From positions 10,974,446 through 11,038,445 of the forward strand of contig NC_133234.1 in assembly GCF_040436345.1 (NCBI RefSeq): a DNA stretch of 64,000 nucleotides, in the 5' to 3' direction. Positions 12,701 through 23,395 of this stretch are shown here, piece after piece. Source of the DNA: Pagrus major (taxonomy: Eukaryota; Chordata; Actinopteri; Spariformes; Sparidae). The notes beneath the pieces were generated by a model. The model saw only the letters and a program-made list of their open reading frames with translations, searched no databases and was not told where the DNA came from. The stretch's first letter is position 1, and every line of letters begins with the position of its first letter. Made by a program: the position numbers and the translations under genes.

Positions 12701-13133
12701 CAGTTTTAGGTTCTTCAACATTTGCAGCATCAAACAGAACAGGGAATAAACACACATTACATCCATAAGTTTAACGATTAGTCCATCCATATTCCCACAG
12801 ACTGCCTCCTCCACCTCATAAAGATAATTACCTCTGATGATGTTGTTGTTGGTGTTGTTGATGCTGTTGAAATTTACATCCTCCCGTTTATGGCCCTTAC
12901 AGGACGTGGTGGGCGGGCGATTCGACGCCGGACAGGCTTTTGTGGGCGAGCTGAGTCAGGTGAACATTTGGGACCGCGTTCTGAAGCCGGTCGAGGTCCA
13001 GTCTATGGCTAACTGCAGTTCTTATGTCCCCGGGAATGTGATCTCCTGGCTAGCAAGCAACGTGGAAGTGTTCGGGAGGGGAGCATTCAAGCGGCCCTTG
13101 GAGATGTGTCAGGAGCGACTGCCCAATGCTTAA
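7673..13133 (+). CDS. nptx2: Neuronal pentraxin 2 (NPTX2/Narp), complete
   Basis: Secreted synaptic pentraxin that clusters AMPA receptors. Coding exons: 7673-8113, 9033-9252, 9717-9961, 11059-11238, 12903-13133 (1,317 nt, 438 residues; human about 431). The ATG at 7673 is chosen because a signal peptide follows at once (hydrophobic core YGLLCLCALGW, cleavage near residue 22); an in-frame ATG 30 codons upstream lacks this. Residues about 60-220 are coiled-coil-rich (LRETILQQKENISKQ). The pentraxin domain, about 227-432, has the family signature HICISWTT at 317-324 and GELSQVNIWD at 377-386. Early cysteines (KRYICRA, DASCPV, LSLCAS) fit the disulfide-linked multimers known for this family. Intron 3 starts with GC instead of GT (AAG|GCAAGC). 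Its placement beside tmem130, baiap2l1 and trrap favours NPTX2 over NPTX1. Confidence 0.97.
8371..8692. mobile_element. MITE-like element with TTTAAAGGGGCTC ends, nptx2 intron 1
   Basis: The left end reads CTTTAAAGGGGCTCCATG and the right end is its inverse (CAGAGCCCCTTTAAAG), giving terminal inverted repeats of about 14 bases with TTTAAA flanks. The 320-base body has no reading frame. It is a non-autonomous DNA transposon of unassigned superfamily. Confidence 0.65.
9668..9700 (+). repeat. (CT)n microsatellite forming the polypyrimidine tract of nptx2 exon 3
   Basis: Pure CT repeat ending 16 bases before the AG acceptor at 9715-9716, so it serves as the splice-site polypyrimidine tract. Confidence 0.85.
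10108..10476 (-). mobile_element. GGTGCAATATG-family element in nptx2 intron 3
   Basis: Flanked by AAAGGTGCAGCATGTAAGAAG on the left and TTCTTACATATTGCACC on the right. The internal order (GGGGGCAG...CATATCGCTATACTAAC, then GGTTAGCATGCTA) shows it lies in minus orientation relative to the copy at 41453. No coding capacity. Confidence 0.7.
10685..10905 (-). mobile_element. Second LINE reverse-transcriptase fragment, nptx2 intron 3
   Basis: The minus strand reads as a decayed reverse transcriptase: a DTIDH-type motif near 10880, a KLLDYGIR segment, then a VPQGSVLGP-type block near 10690-10715. These are the palm-domain landmarks of LINE elements. Frame breaks are present and no element ends are seen. 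Confidence 0.65.
11955..12300. mobile_element. Probable interspersed repeat in nptx2 intron 4
   Basis: Contains 'atgctcattttcaggttcata' and 'ctctgattggtcagctc', motifs I associate with a widespread teleost repeat, but I see no second copy in this window. The adjoining stretch 12386-12510 shares 'gcctcacagagctgc' and 'ttagcatgct' blocks with 19146-19320. Assignment is tentative. Confidence 0.35.
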
Positions 13134-13302
13134 AACTCATCTGTCTGCCTCTCTTTAGATTAGCTGCTGTTTCCGATCACTCAGCATCTTTTATATTGTC
13201 TGCTCTATGAACGTAAGGCTGCTTATGAACATTGTGTTACATTGATGTTCAACAAATTTGTTTTATCTGCTTGGCTCAGAGAGTTGTTTGAAATTTGTGA
13301 CA

Positions 13303-13836
13303 TGGGTTGGGTTAGATTACTTTAAAATGTCGTGAGTAACTGAAAAACAAATTACTAGAGATGAGCAAGTATCTGTATCTTTTCAATCAACTAATTTATC
13401 TGCATAGTGAGTGGGGCTTAAAACAAAGGTGTGTGGGACTAACAGGAAGTTGACAATTTAAGCCTGAAATTGATACGGGTTGATCAGAGGTTGCTATATT
13501 TGTTTTTTATTGGAGAACTATGAAGAGAACAGCCTCAGAATGGAGCTTCAGATCAATGTTTTTGATCACAAGAGTAAGAGAAATGTTTACAGAATGAAAG
13601 AGTGTTTTATAAACCTGAAAGAAGGAAATTCAGTCAGCTGCCCGATGAGAATTTAGAACCAATATAGACACATTTTTCGTGGAAAAAATGCCATTTTAAA
13701 AGACATAATCATAAATGTAATCAAGTAATCCTTGACTACAATCTAAATCCACATTTTTTCAAAGGTTATCTGGTTTTATTTTTGTAATCTGATTACTTAA
13801 TCCCAATTACATGTAATCCGTTACAGACCAACCCTG
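13303..13836. mobile_element. hAT-like MITE in the nptx2 3' UTR
   Basis: The left end GGGTTGGGTTAGATTAC is imperfectly inverted at the right end (GTAATCCGTTACAGACCAAC). The AT-rich body repeats 'gtaatc' motifs, typical of fish elements of this kind. It lies between the nptx2 stop codon and the proposed poly(A) signals, so if those are used the element is transcribed. Confidence 0.5.
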
Positions 13837-15155
13837 GGATCTGTTAAAATCAAACCTGCTGTAAGCATTGTTGTCGTTTTTGCTTACTTCCTGTCCGTTT
13901 CGCAGTGAGCCGTCCCCTCCCTCCTCTCTACGTCGCCACATGAACGAGCAGACAGGAGCGCCTCTTTAAGGAGTTCTCTGTCCTGATTGGATAAAGTGGG
14001 CAGGGACGCCAGAAAATCTATAAGAAATTTTGATAACAAAATATCACTTGTGGCAGCTTTAAATGCCTGCATCCACATGACATAACATCTCCACAATAAG
14101 ATCCGTGGCTTTGAATGTGTGGACGAACTGTATTTCAAATAGTGTGGAGGCTGAGCAACATCATCAGCTGGTGGCAATCAGGGACACTATTTATTTCTTT
14201 ACCATGATTAAGGCACTTCAATCTTTCAGTCCACCCACCACCATGGTTAAAGGTCCCCTCAGGTATTGGTGCTAAGACGTAATAGTCATCCCTATCCCCA
14301 CACAGTTCCCACTCCCTCCGCACTAACAGGCTTTGAAGTAATGAAAATCCACTCTTGTTGGGCACAGTCGCACGCATGAAATGTTACTACTGCAAATACA
14401 CCGAGGTGCAGTCTAGCTGTGAGTTTGCAGTTGACATGTGAGTTGGTGTTGCGTGCTGTGGGAGTAGGAGGAAAGATTAAAGGTCTGGCTAATGTTATGT
14501 CTGTTACTTAATGAGGAAATGGGCTTAGAGCCAACATCAATCAAACCTCTGATTCTGACATGTTCAGAATGACTGACAGGAGAAGTACAATTTGGCATCT
14601 TAGCAGTCATGTGGTTCTGGCTGGTGTGTTGGAGCATGTGTGCAATAAACTTATTTCTCTGGTGGAAACATACATTAATTTAGTTTTCCAGCTTACGTAT
14701 TAATTAGCACTGAATTAGAAAACTTCACCTTGTTGGGAAGCTTCATTCTCGGCATGCATAGCTGATACCAGTGATACTAGTGAGTCTATCACAGTGCTCT
14801 TTTTTTTAACTTGCCTTTCCTGTTTGAACAAAATCTGTTTAAATGGTGAAAAATGTTGAAAATATATTCATAGCTTCAGTGTTGTGAAATATTTTTATTT
14901 GTGATTTGTAATTTTGTTGCGGTGTCTAACCAAGCATTCAACAGAAGATGTAACAACGATGATAAGACTTGTCAAAAAAGGTGTTTTTAAATGTAAATTT
15001 ATCATTTGTATGTGTAGTGTGATTTTTTCATTACTTAGTTTTTTTATGTAATCTCAATTTTAAGCACATGAATGGTCTTAATTCTTTGTCAACGTGTCTT
15101 GTGGCCTTCTGGAGAAATAAGTGCCATTAAATGTTTTGTAAATGTTGACTTTGCC

Positions 15156-15180
15156 AATAAATGAAAATGTGGAAAATAAA
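15156..15180 (+). terminator. nptx2: Candidate nptx2 polyadenylation signals
   Basis: Two AATAAA hexamers (15156-15161 and 15175-15180) are followed by T/G-rich DNA. Their use would give a 3' UTR of about 2 kb, starting at 13134. I saw no equally good signal closer to the stop codon. Confirmed usage would need transcript ends. Confidence 0.5.
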
Positions 15181-15287
15181 GTGACTGCTGCAAAAATTTA
15201 TATGTAAATGTCTGTATTTTATCTGTCAGCCACTACATTGCAAGTTTCCTGTTAATCAGCACATTTCCTGTGCATCATTTTGGTATT

Positions 15288-15642
15288 TAAAGGTGCAATA
15301 TGAAGATTTTTTTTGTTGAAAACGTTCAATTCTCTAGACAATATGAAGAAAAAACATTTTTAACATCATTACGTCTTTTTATTGTATTGCAATGTTTAGC
15401 ATGCTAACCAGCTAGCCCTGGCACTTCTGGGTTCAAAGCTCCTGTGCTTGCAGTGTAAACACCTATACTTTCTCTGTGCTCCGCGTATCCAACCTGGACT
15501 GCTAGCAGCACGGCTAACTGAGCTAACAAGCTAGCGACAGCTACAGTTGGCAGTGGTCAGTTGTTACTCTGGTGATATACTGCCCCGTATTTTCTTTCTA
15601 AGAATTCAACAAGCGACCAATTCTTACATATTGCACCTTTAA
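15288..15642 (+). mobile_element. GGTGCAATATG-family element, tandem copy 1
   Basis: Complete by its ends: TTTAAAGGTGCAATATG at left and TTCTTACATATTGCACCTTT at right, with the GCTAGC-rich body. It shares its right boundary with the next copy. Confidence 0.75.
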
Positions 15643-15892
15643 GGGTGCAATTTTTTCTCTCGAAAACATTAAAAGAACAACTAAAATTCTCAACACAATG
15701 TTAAAAAAATAAGAGTTTTGATGTGATGACATCTATGTTCTATGTTGGTCCCAGTACGGATCACTAGCTGAGCTAACTAGCTAATGACAGCTATAGTTAC
15801 CTGCAGTTAGCAGTTACTTTGGTGATATGACCCCTATTTGTTTTAAGTATGAATTCAACAGGTGGCCAGTTCTTACATACTGCACCTTTAAG
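15638..15892 (+). mobile_element. GGTGCAATATG-family element, tandem copy 2
   Basis: Begins TTTAAGGGTGCAATTTT directly at the end of the previous copy and ends TTCTTACATACTGCACCTTT. It is about 100 bases shorter than copy 1, having lost part of the GCTAGC-rich block. Confidence 0.7.
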
Positions 15893-15899
15893 AGTCATG

Positions 15900-18800
15900 T
15901 GAAATAAATCAGAGCTCTCTAAGTACATTAATTAAGCCGAGTAGTCGTTGTTTAAGCATATGGCCGATCGACGCCAGTTTAAAATCACCTTGTTTCTGGT
16001 TAGCAGTGTTTGGTCGGTCTGTTCAGGTGACACATGGGCAGTTAATTACACAGAGCTGAGCAGGATCTTTAGACTCAGATGGCTTGGGTCAAGACAACAA
16101 CAGGTGTCCTGGGTGGCATTAGCAACGCTTAACAGATGAGTGAGGCCAAAAGGTCGCGGGTGGCGTCATGGACACACTCCCTCATACAAAGCAGCTCCTT
16201 CTGACCACATTCTGCTCTGAGAAACATTTTAAATAGGGCTAAAAAAAATACATTTGTTTTGAAGGCCATGAAGTAAAAGCTTCAATAAAACACAAACCCA
16301 AAAACATGAAGTTTACCAGCTCTTTAAATGCAAGCTGAACATTACACAGTATGGGTCTCTGGAGACAGGACCAGAGTTTTGTGGTTGCAGCCTTCACACT
16401 ATGATCTCTTATAAAGTCGTCTGATTAATTTGTGTAATTCACACCGGCTGTTTTTCATGTGGCCTCGTCTGAGCACTTAATTTATGTTGCTTGAATGTTC
16501 ATGTCAGACGCTGCTTTGTTCCTTTCTTCAAAACATGTCGTTTTCCAGTGACAGAGGATGCTCTGTATGTTATGGCCTTTTATCTTTGCTGAAATGAAGG
16601 AAAAAGCAATAACATAAAAGTCTCCATCAGGCTTTTCACAGCAGAAATCAATCATTCGTGGTCATGGAAATGAAAAAAGGAGATGTTGAAGGCCATATTG
16701 AATCAGTTCATACTTTATTAGCCTGTTTGTTTGTTTTTTTGTGATTTTACAGGCTGAAAATGGGTAAAAACAGGGTTAGTTGGTTGGTCAGTTGATGATC
16801 TAACAAATGATCCAAGTAACATAAAGAAGAGGTGTATTGAAGACTCATTCTCACAAGCAAATTACCTTGAACCTAAAGCAGCACACACTCAGTGTTTACA
16901 ACAGTAAGACTCAAGGCTTTTCTTTATTTTGAAAAAATGTGTTGGTAAATGGGTGGCTGGGAGTATTGGTCCACCACTTTGCTCCAAAAAGAAGAGGTGT
17001 ACGATGTCTTGCTCTTACAAGCAAATTACCTTGAAACTAAAACAGTACACAAGTGCAAAAATGTTCTCTAATAATCAGATGAGGCTCAAATAAAAATAGA
17101 AATAACAAAGTGGAAAATGGTTTTCTTGGAATAAGTTTTGGTTCAGTCTCATCGTTCACTTAGTGACATTTTCACAATACATCCTCATACCTAAACAATT
17201 GAATAGGTTGATTGTCAGCGTATCCCAAAACAATCGGAGCAGCATACCAGTGACACACGCACACGGACCTAACCAGTTTGGTTAGGTTTAAAAAAACATT
17301 GTGGTTTGGGTTAAAATCAGTTTGTTACCGCTGTAACTTCTGTTACAAACGTACCTACGTTACCTGTGTAACTTACATTACGTATGTGATGTAACGTCAC
17401 TAAACAAGTTAAAAGAACACACCGTTGACTCCTGGTTTCACAGTGGACACATATCATAAGCTGATTTCATTTTCTGATGAGGACCGGTTCCATTTTCAGC
17501 CACAGTAGGCAGCTGTTTCCAGTAATTAAGCTCTACAAACCAACAGTACAATAACCTGCTCGCCACCAAACAGCAGACAGACAAAGTTAGCGACCTGCTG
17601 GTGAACATAGTGGAGCATTTAGTCCTTACTGATCGTGATGTTTTCTTCAGGAGTTGGTGGAGACTGAACCAGAGCTCCGAGTGGACTCCATAACTCCAAA
17701 TAAACTATAATGTCAGCTTCAAAAAGTCATAATGTGTCAGTCATATATTCATATCTTGTTCAGCTGCCCCCAAATGGAGAAAAAAATGGAGAAGTTAATG
17801 CTGCTTTAAATACCGTGGTTTTATTTAAGTATTTTAGGCAACACATTTATAATCAGAGAGCCACCAGCTGTTAATCCAATCATTCTGTTGAAAGGCTGAT
17901 ATATCTACATTTAGTCAGTGTTAACAGACACAGGAACACATGTAACTAATTAAAATTAACAGCCCAGATTTTAAGCAAGTTATGCTTATAGCCACAAGCT
18001 GTTTTAAATTTTGGATGTATTGGAGGGAGCTGGGGGAACCATTTATTTATGAGGTTATTAAAGATCGTCTTGCTTTTTCACTGAACGCAGTGTTTTTAGC
18101 CAGACAGCAATCAAGAAGAAAAAACACATCAGAAACATTACTAATCTTTTCCTTAGGACTGTTTCGATCGAGCGTGTCAAAGATGCTGTACGCTACAACA
18201 TGGATGATTTTTAACATGTATCCTCCACTGGATATGCAGCATGGATTTCTAGCCTGATTCTCAAAGAGTTTTGAGATTCCCCCTAACCCCTACATTTTGA
18301 CACATGAGACAGCTTCAGCAGATGTGAGTGAAACAGAGTTAAAGTTAACTAACAGAGTTAAAAGCCAGCTGAAGACTTTAAACACAGCAGTGTTTTAGCT
18401 CAAGGTCGATCCCCTGATGGAAATGAAGTGCTCATATTATCACCTGCAGCTCCCCACAGTATCTCTGACAGCTGGCATTCATCAGGAGACTCACAATTAA
18501 TAATTTCATGACAACTCAAACAGAGGACAAGCTGTCATAAACACCATCAAGGTACGTGGCACAAAAATAATCTGACTGACGTCAGCGCAGCTGGAGAGAA
18601 TTCAAGGATTTTGTTTTGTGTGAGGTTATCCTGTGTTTAGTTCAGTTTTATTCAACATTTTCTCTCCTGACACTGACGATTTCTGTCACTTTTACGTCTC
18701 TCTGAGTGCAACAACTAATTTTGTCTTTACAGTCCAAAATATAATATAAAGTACATCTCTGACACCAGTAAGGCTTAATTTTCTGTTGTTGGATGGATTG

Positions 18801-20180
18801 CAAGGACATTTGATGCAAACATTCACACTGCCCAACAGATGAATCCTAATAATTTGTTGATCCTTTTATCTGTCATGCCAATAATAAACAATTTCACTCA
18901 TCCAGTGAAATATCTTTATCTACAAGTTAGAGTGGTTCAAAGTATTTTTTACATCCAGTGAGCTTTACATCTGTGCTCTTAAGTGAACATTTTTCTACAA
19001 CCTTACACTCTCCTGAATGACTAACTTTGATGATCACTAGTTTTTAATCTGGCACCATCGTCAGATTAAAATTTTCATGTGTCTAATACTGTGGTTTGCA
19101 ACCAAATAGGTGCAAAACTAATCAGACTTTTGTGTCGAAATAAACAAATGTTAGCATGCTTACGCGCCATACACGTGAGTTTGTACAATTCATAAACATT
19201 AATGTGGTAGCGTTGTCATTGAGAGATTTCAGCATGCTGGCATTAGCATTTATTTCAAGCCACTGCTGTGCGGAAGACATTCATGGCACAGCCTCACAGA
19301 GCTGCCAGCATTGCTGCAGACACTTCCCCATCCCAAATCCATAAAACATATGATTCTAAACAAGTTTTTAGTGTTCACACTTGAAACGTGACCAAAAAAA
19401 GCTTCCTCAAAGCTGATACCTGTATGCATATTAAGTACCTTTGCTTTTCTCTGCACAATGAAGATGCTTGAGCAAGTCAGAGCTGACAACAATTCAAATA
19501 AAGTGTTGCTGCTTCAAAGAAATCTTTGAAAACTTAAAAGAAAATAAATCTCAGGAAAAAGCTTTTTTTCTCTCTCTCTTTGTGAAGTTTAATTGGCACT
19601 AGCTTTCCAAATGATTGACATCAGACATTGCATGCATTATTTATATTGTTTGCATCATCTACAGTGTAAAAGTATGTGGATATTTTTGTATAATAGCTGC
19701 TGAAACAGTGAAGTTTGAGTGAGTGTTTGAATTGTCTTTTGTGTATTTGCTGTTGAGTTTTATATTTTATGTATTTTAAAGGGACAGGCAATGCAAATTA
19801 GCTTATGCTACAGATTATGCGGTGTGTGGCATCAGTTTATGCTACATACTTGTCCATATACCAGTAAACAACTAATTAATTAATCAAATATACTGTGATA
19901 ATAAGTATGTCGTACATACTGTGGCCTATATGTTCAAAAACTGAAACGTGTAGATCAAAACTAACCTTACTGTAAAATGGATTATATAGTTTCTATTTCA
20001 TTTTTTTCATGTATTTAGCACTACAAGACATGTACATGTACATGAAACATGTATTTTATTATTATTCTGAAATGTAAAGTAAAGCAAGGTGCAAATTTAT
20101 ACATCAGCCTGAAAAAAAATCCATTCACAGCGTGCTTATATTAACACTCATTGTTTAAACATGAGCTGCACTTGTGCTAT
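15900..20180. other. Intergenic region between nptx2 and tmem130 3' ends
   Basis: No recognisable gene. It contains a direct repeat (about 16825-16895 and 16991-17065, both with 'acaagcaaattaccttgaa'), a stretch near 17275-17400 of the 'ggttaggttta' type common in fish repeats, and repeat-like DNA at 19100-19330. A 91-codon open frame at 17982-18257 resembles nothing I know. Confidence 0.5.
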
Positions 20181-20183
20181 TAA

Positions 20184-20189
20184 TTTATT
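20184..20189 (-). terminator. tmem130: Candidate tmem130 polyadenylation signal
   Basis: The nearest AATAAA on the minus strand downstream of the stop codon (20724), giving a 3' UTR of about 0.54 kb. Weak evidence, based on the hexamer only. Confidence 0.35.
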
Positions 20190-20723
20190 ATGAGTTGATT
20201 TGAATGTCAGCCCAAGCTCTATGGCTCATTAATTGATCACCATTACCTAATTACAAAAATCCAGAAAGCATTTGACCTACTTGCTTACTGAACAATAGTG
20301 ACTCAACCATTCATTACCACAGCTTAAACCATAACCTTAAATACATACAGGTCCAACCAGATTAATTTAAAATGTCATATCAGGTAGACTGGTCATTCAC
20401 AGCTATATACACTACTCAAAATGAGATATTGCATTATGGGTGCATATATGCATGTGCATTGATATGCAATAAAAGTCAACTGAAATGTGTCACATTATTT
20501 AAAATGTTTCACAAAACACAAAATAAAAATTCAGATATGTCACAGAATAAACAATCAAGTCAAACACTTAAATATCCCAATCTCTAACTAATTTTGAGTC
20601 TATAACATGGTGATAATATGGAAGATGAGAGATGTTATTTCTTATGTGATGCCATACTTGTGCATTGTCTTCTCGCAGATACCCACATGTACATGTAGTC
20701 ACAGTATGCTGGAGCGAAGGCGG

Positions 20724-23316
20724 TTAAGAGGAGTAATGAGACCCAAAGTCCAGGAGGAGTGGCGCCTTCTCTCCCCTCTCCACGTTGGAAAAGTTAAAAA
20801 GAATTGAGCTTTGGCTGTCAGAGTCCTGGTTCTTCATGAATATTGCGTTACCAGAAGCAGCGATCTGAAAAATCCAGAAAAAAGCTTTAAAATACATATT
20901 AGTTCCAAAGTTGCTTTTAGATTAAAAAAAAGTTATGAAGAGTTATAGTCAGTCCCATTTCAACTTGACGTATCTATGTCACACACAATCTGTTGCCCAG
21001 GTGTAATTTATTTCTGGGCTCAGAGAGCCTCCCTGTGGTCACAAGCTATATTCAGGTGCAATCACTGAAACTCTTTATAAAAAAGTCTGGATTCTGTTCA
21101 TCAGAGCAAATGAAAACATACATAAATAAGTGATAACTCATGTCACTTTTACCATCACTTTACCAAAACATTTCCCAAGTGCACCTCGCATGCTGTAAAC
21201 CCAATATTTATTTTCTGTTTCATGTCCGTCATTCAGTTCTTATCCCTACTTCTTACCCCTTTAAACCAATGAGTTATATTCAATCATTAAAGCATAAATT
21301 CACCCAAAAATTAATTCCTTCATTATTTACTCATCCTCATGCTGATGGTAAATTATGTGGCGTTTCATAGTCTACAAAACATTTCTGGAGCTTCACAGCA
21401 AAACTGTGTTGCAGCATTTTCCTAAACAACTGAAGGAGATGGGGACTTGTTTTAAAACATGATTATACAAACGTATTAAAATGCAAAACACATAAAATGG
21501 TTTCATGCAGCTCGTCTGGCATATTTCAAGTCTCCAGAAGTCCTGAAATTCAAATTGATTTGAAAAGACGTTATTTACACTCTTTTAAAGCTGAAATCTT
21601 CAATGTGGTTGCTAAACTAAACGCATTAGCACACATCCCGTCTGAAGTGGATGCACTTGCTTGAACTTGCATTTCAAGGGTGTCAGTAAAGTCTTTTCAA
21701 ATCAGTTTTGGATCTCAGGCTTTCTGGTGACTTGGATTATGCTGGATGAACTGTATGGAGCCATTTTATGTTTGTCTTTTTACATTTTAAAACAAGTCCC
21801 CATCTACTTTTTAGGAGAATGCTGCAACACTGCTTTGCTGTGAAGCTCCAGAAATGTTTTGTAGACCATGAAACTTCCCCTGACTTTCCATCCACATAAG
21901 GGTGAGTTGATAATGACTGGATTTTAATTTTTGGGTGAACTCATCCTTTAAGGAAAACTCATTATTTGCAAATGAAAGTAACAAATACAGTGTAACTTGT
22001 AAGATACAACATGCGCAGTTCTTCACCTGTGATCTGTTGTAATGGCGAGGGCGGCAGGCAATGACTGTGATGAAGGAGAAGGTTGCTACGAGAATGGCAG
22101 CACATGACAGGACGAAGAACATGTGGGTGTTACCTGCAATTAACACCAAAGCAAACATGCTACTTGTGAGTGTGCGCAATCCAGGTTTAAAGTCACAGTG
22201 AAACAACATTTCAACAATGTCTTATTTTGATGTATTTGCTTCTAAAATTGATGTATTTCCATTTGGAACTGGATTTTTCAACAGCGATCTAGTGTCTTAA
22301 ATGTTCTGACTTTTCATATTGGTATCAGAATACTCAGAACAACTTTGTTCCATTGTCTTTCATGTAAGATATGAAAGTGCAGTACATGTGGAAAACATCC
22401 CATCTGAAGTATGTCACAACCATGTTAAAGCATCATTCAGTATCTGGATGACGTGAAATGTCGATGTCTCAGACAATCTGATACAGCTGCTGCTCTACCT
22501 GTAAGTCACACAGTAGAATAGCAGCAACAGAAGGCAAAGACTTCAATACAACGTTCAGATTTACGTATTTTCCTCCAAAAAAGTTGCTGACCAGCTGAAA
22601 GAGGCTGACAGTTAAAGCTGTTAATTTTTAGCTTTAGCTGGATCACAGCAGCAGTGAATCAATTGAACTCAGGAGTCATGTGGTGAGCAGTCAGATCAAT
22701 CTGTGCCTGGATTCCTCCATTTTCACCGTCCCCTCCATGTCTGTGGAACTAACGCAGCTAAAAGGCACATGGTGAGTTTTATCTGAGACACCTCATGACA
22801 GCTTTTATTGGTTTCAAGAAGCTCTCTGGTTGTGGAAAACTATAATATAGCAAAAATAATAATAATTCAAATGTTGCATGTATGCCCTAAATTAAATGAT
22901 GAATTCTTATAAATCCCAGATTTTCTATTTTATCTTTGTGCTTCAAATGACATAACACCACGCACTGAAATATATGGAGGACTAGTATTGTTTGGTCAAT
23001 GGCCATAAAAAAGTTTTTAATCTATATTTAATCAGACAGCAAAAAAGGGATTCATCAAAAAGTTAATAGAAAAAATGTATTAAATTACAACAATTGGTAT
23101 ACCTTCCTGAGAGAGATAGATAAGTAGATTAGAGTAGAGTAAGTAGAGTAGATAATAACTGAATTTTCAATTTTAGGTGAATTAATCCTTTAAGCATCTG
23201 CCTCTTAACTTCTTGCCCTGATCCTTTTCTTGCCCACCTTGATTTCTGTCTTTCTGTCACACATTCCTCATCGTCGATCTTTTTGTTATGGAAAGAAGCT
23301 GTTAGCCTGCAGACAT

Positions 23317-23395
<79 letters not shown>

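Noticed and set aside
17982-18257. A 91-codon open frame in the nptx2-tmem130 spacer
   Set aside because: No recognisable domain, no splice context, and AT-rich surroundings where such frames occur by chance.
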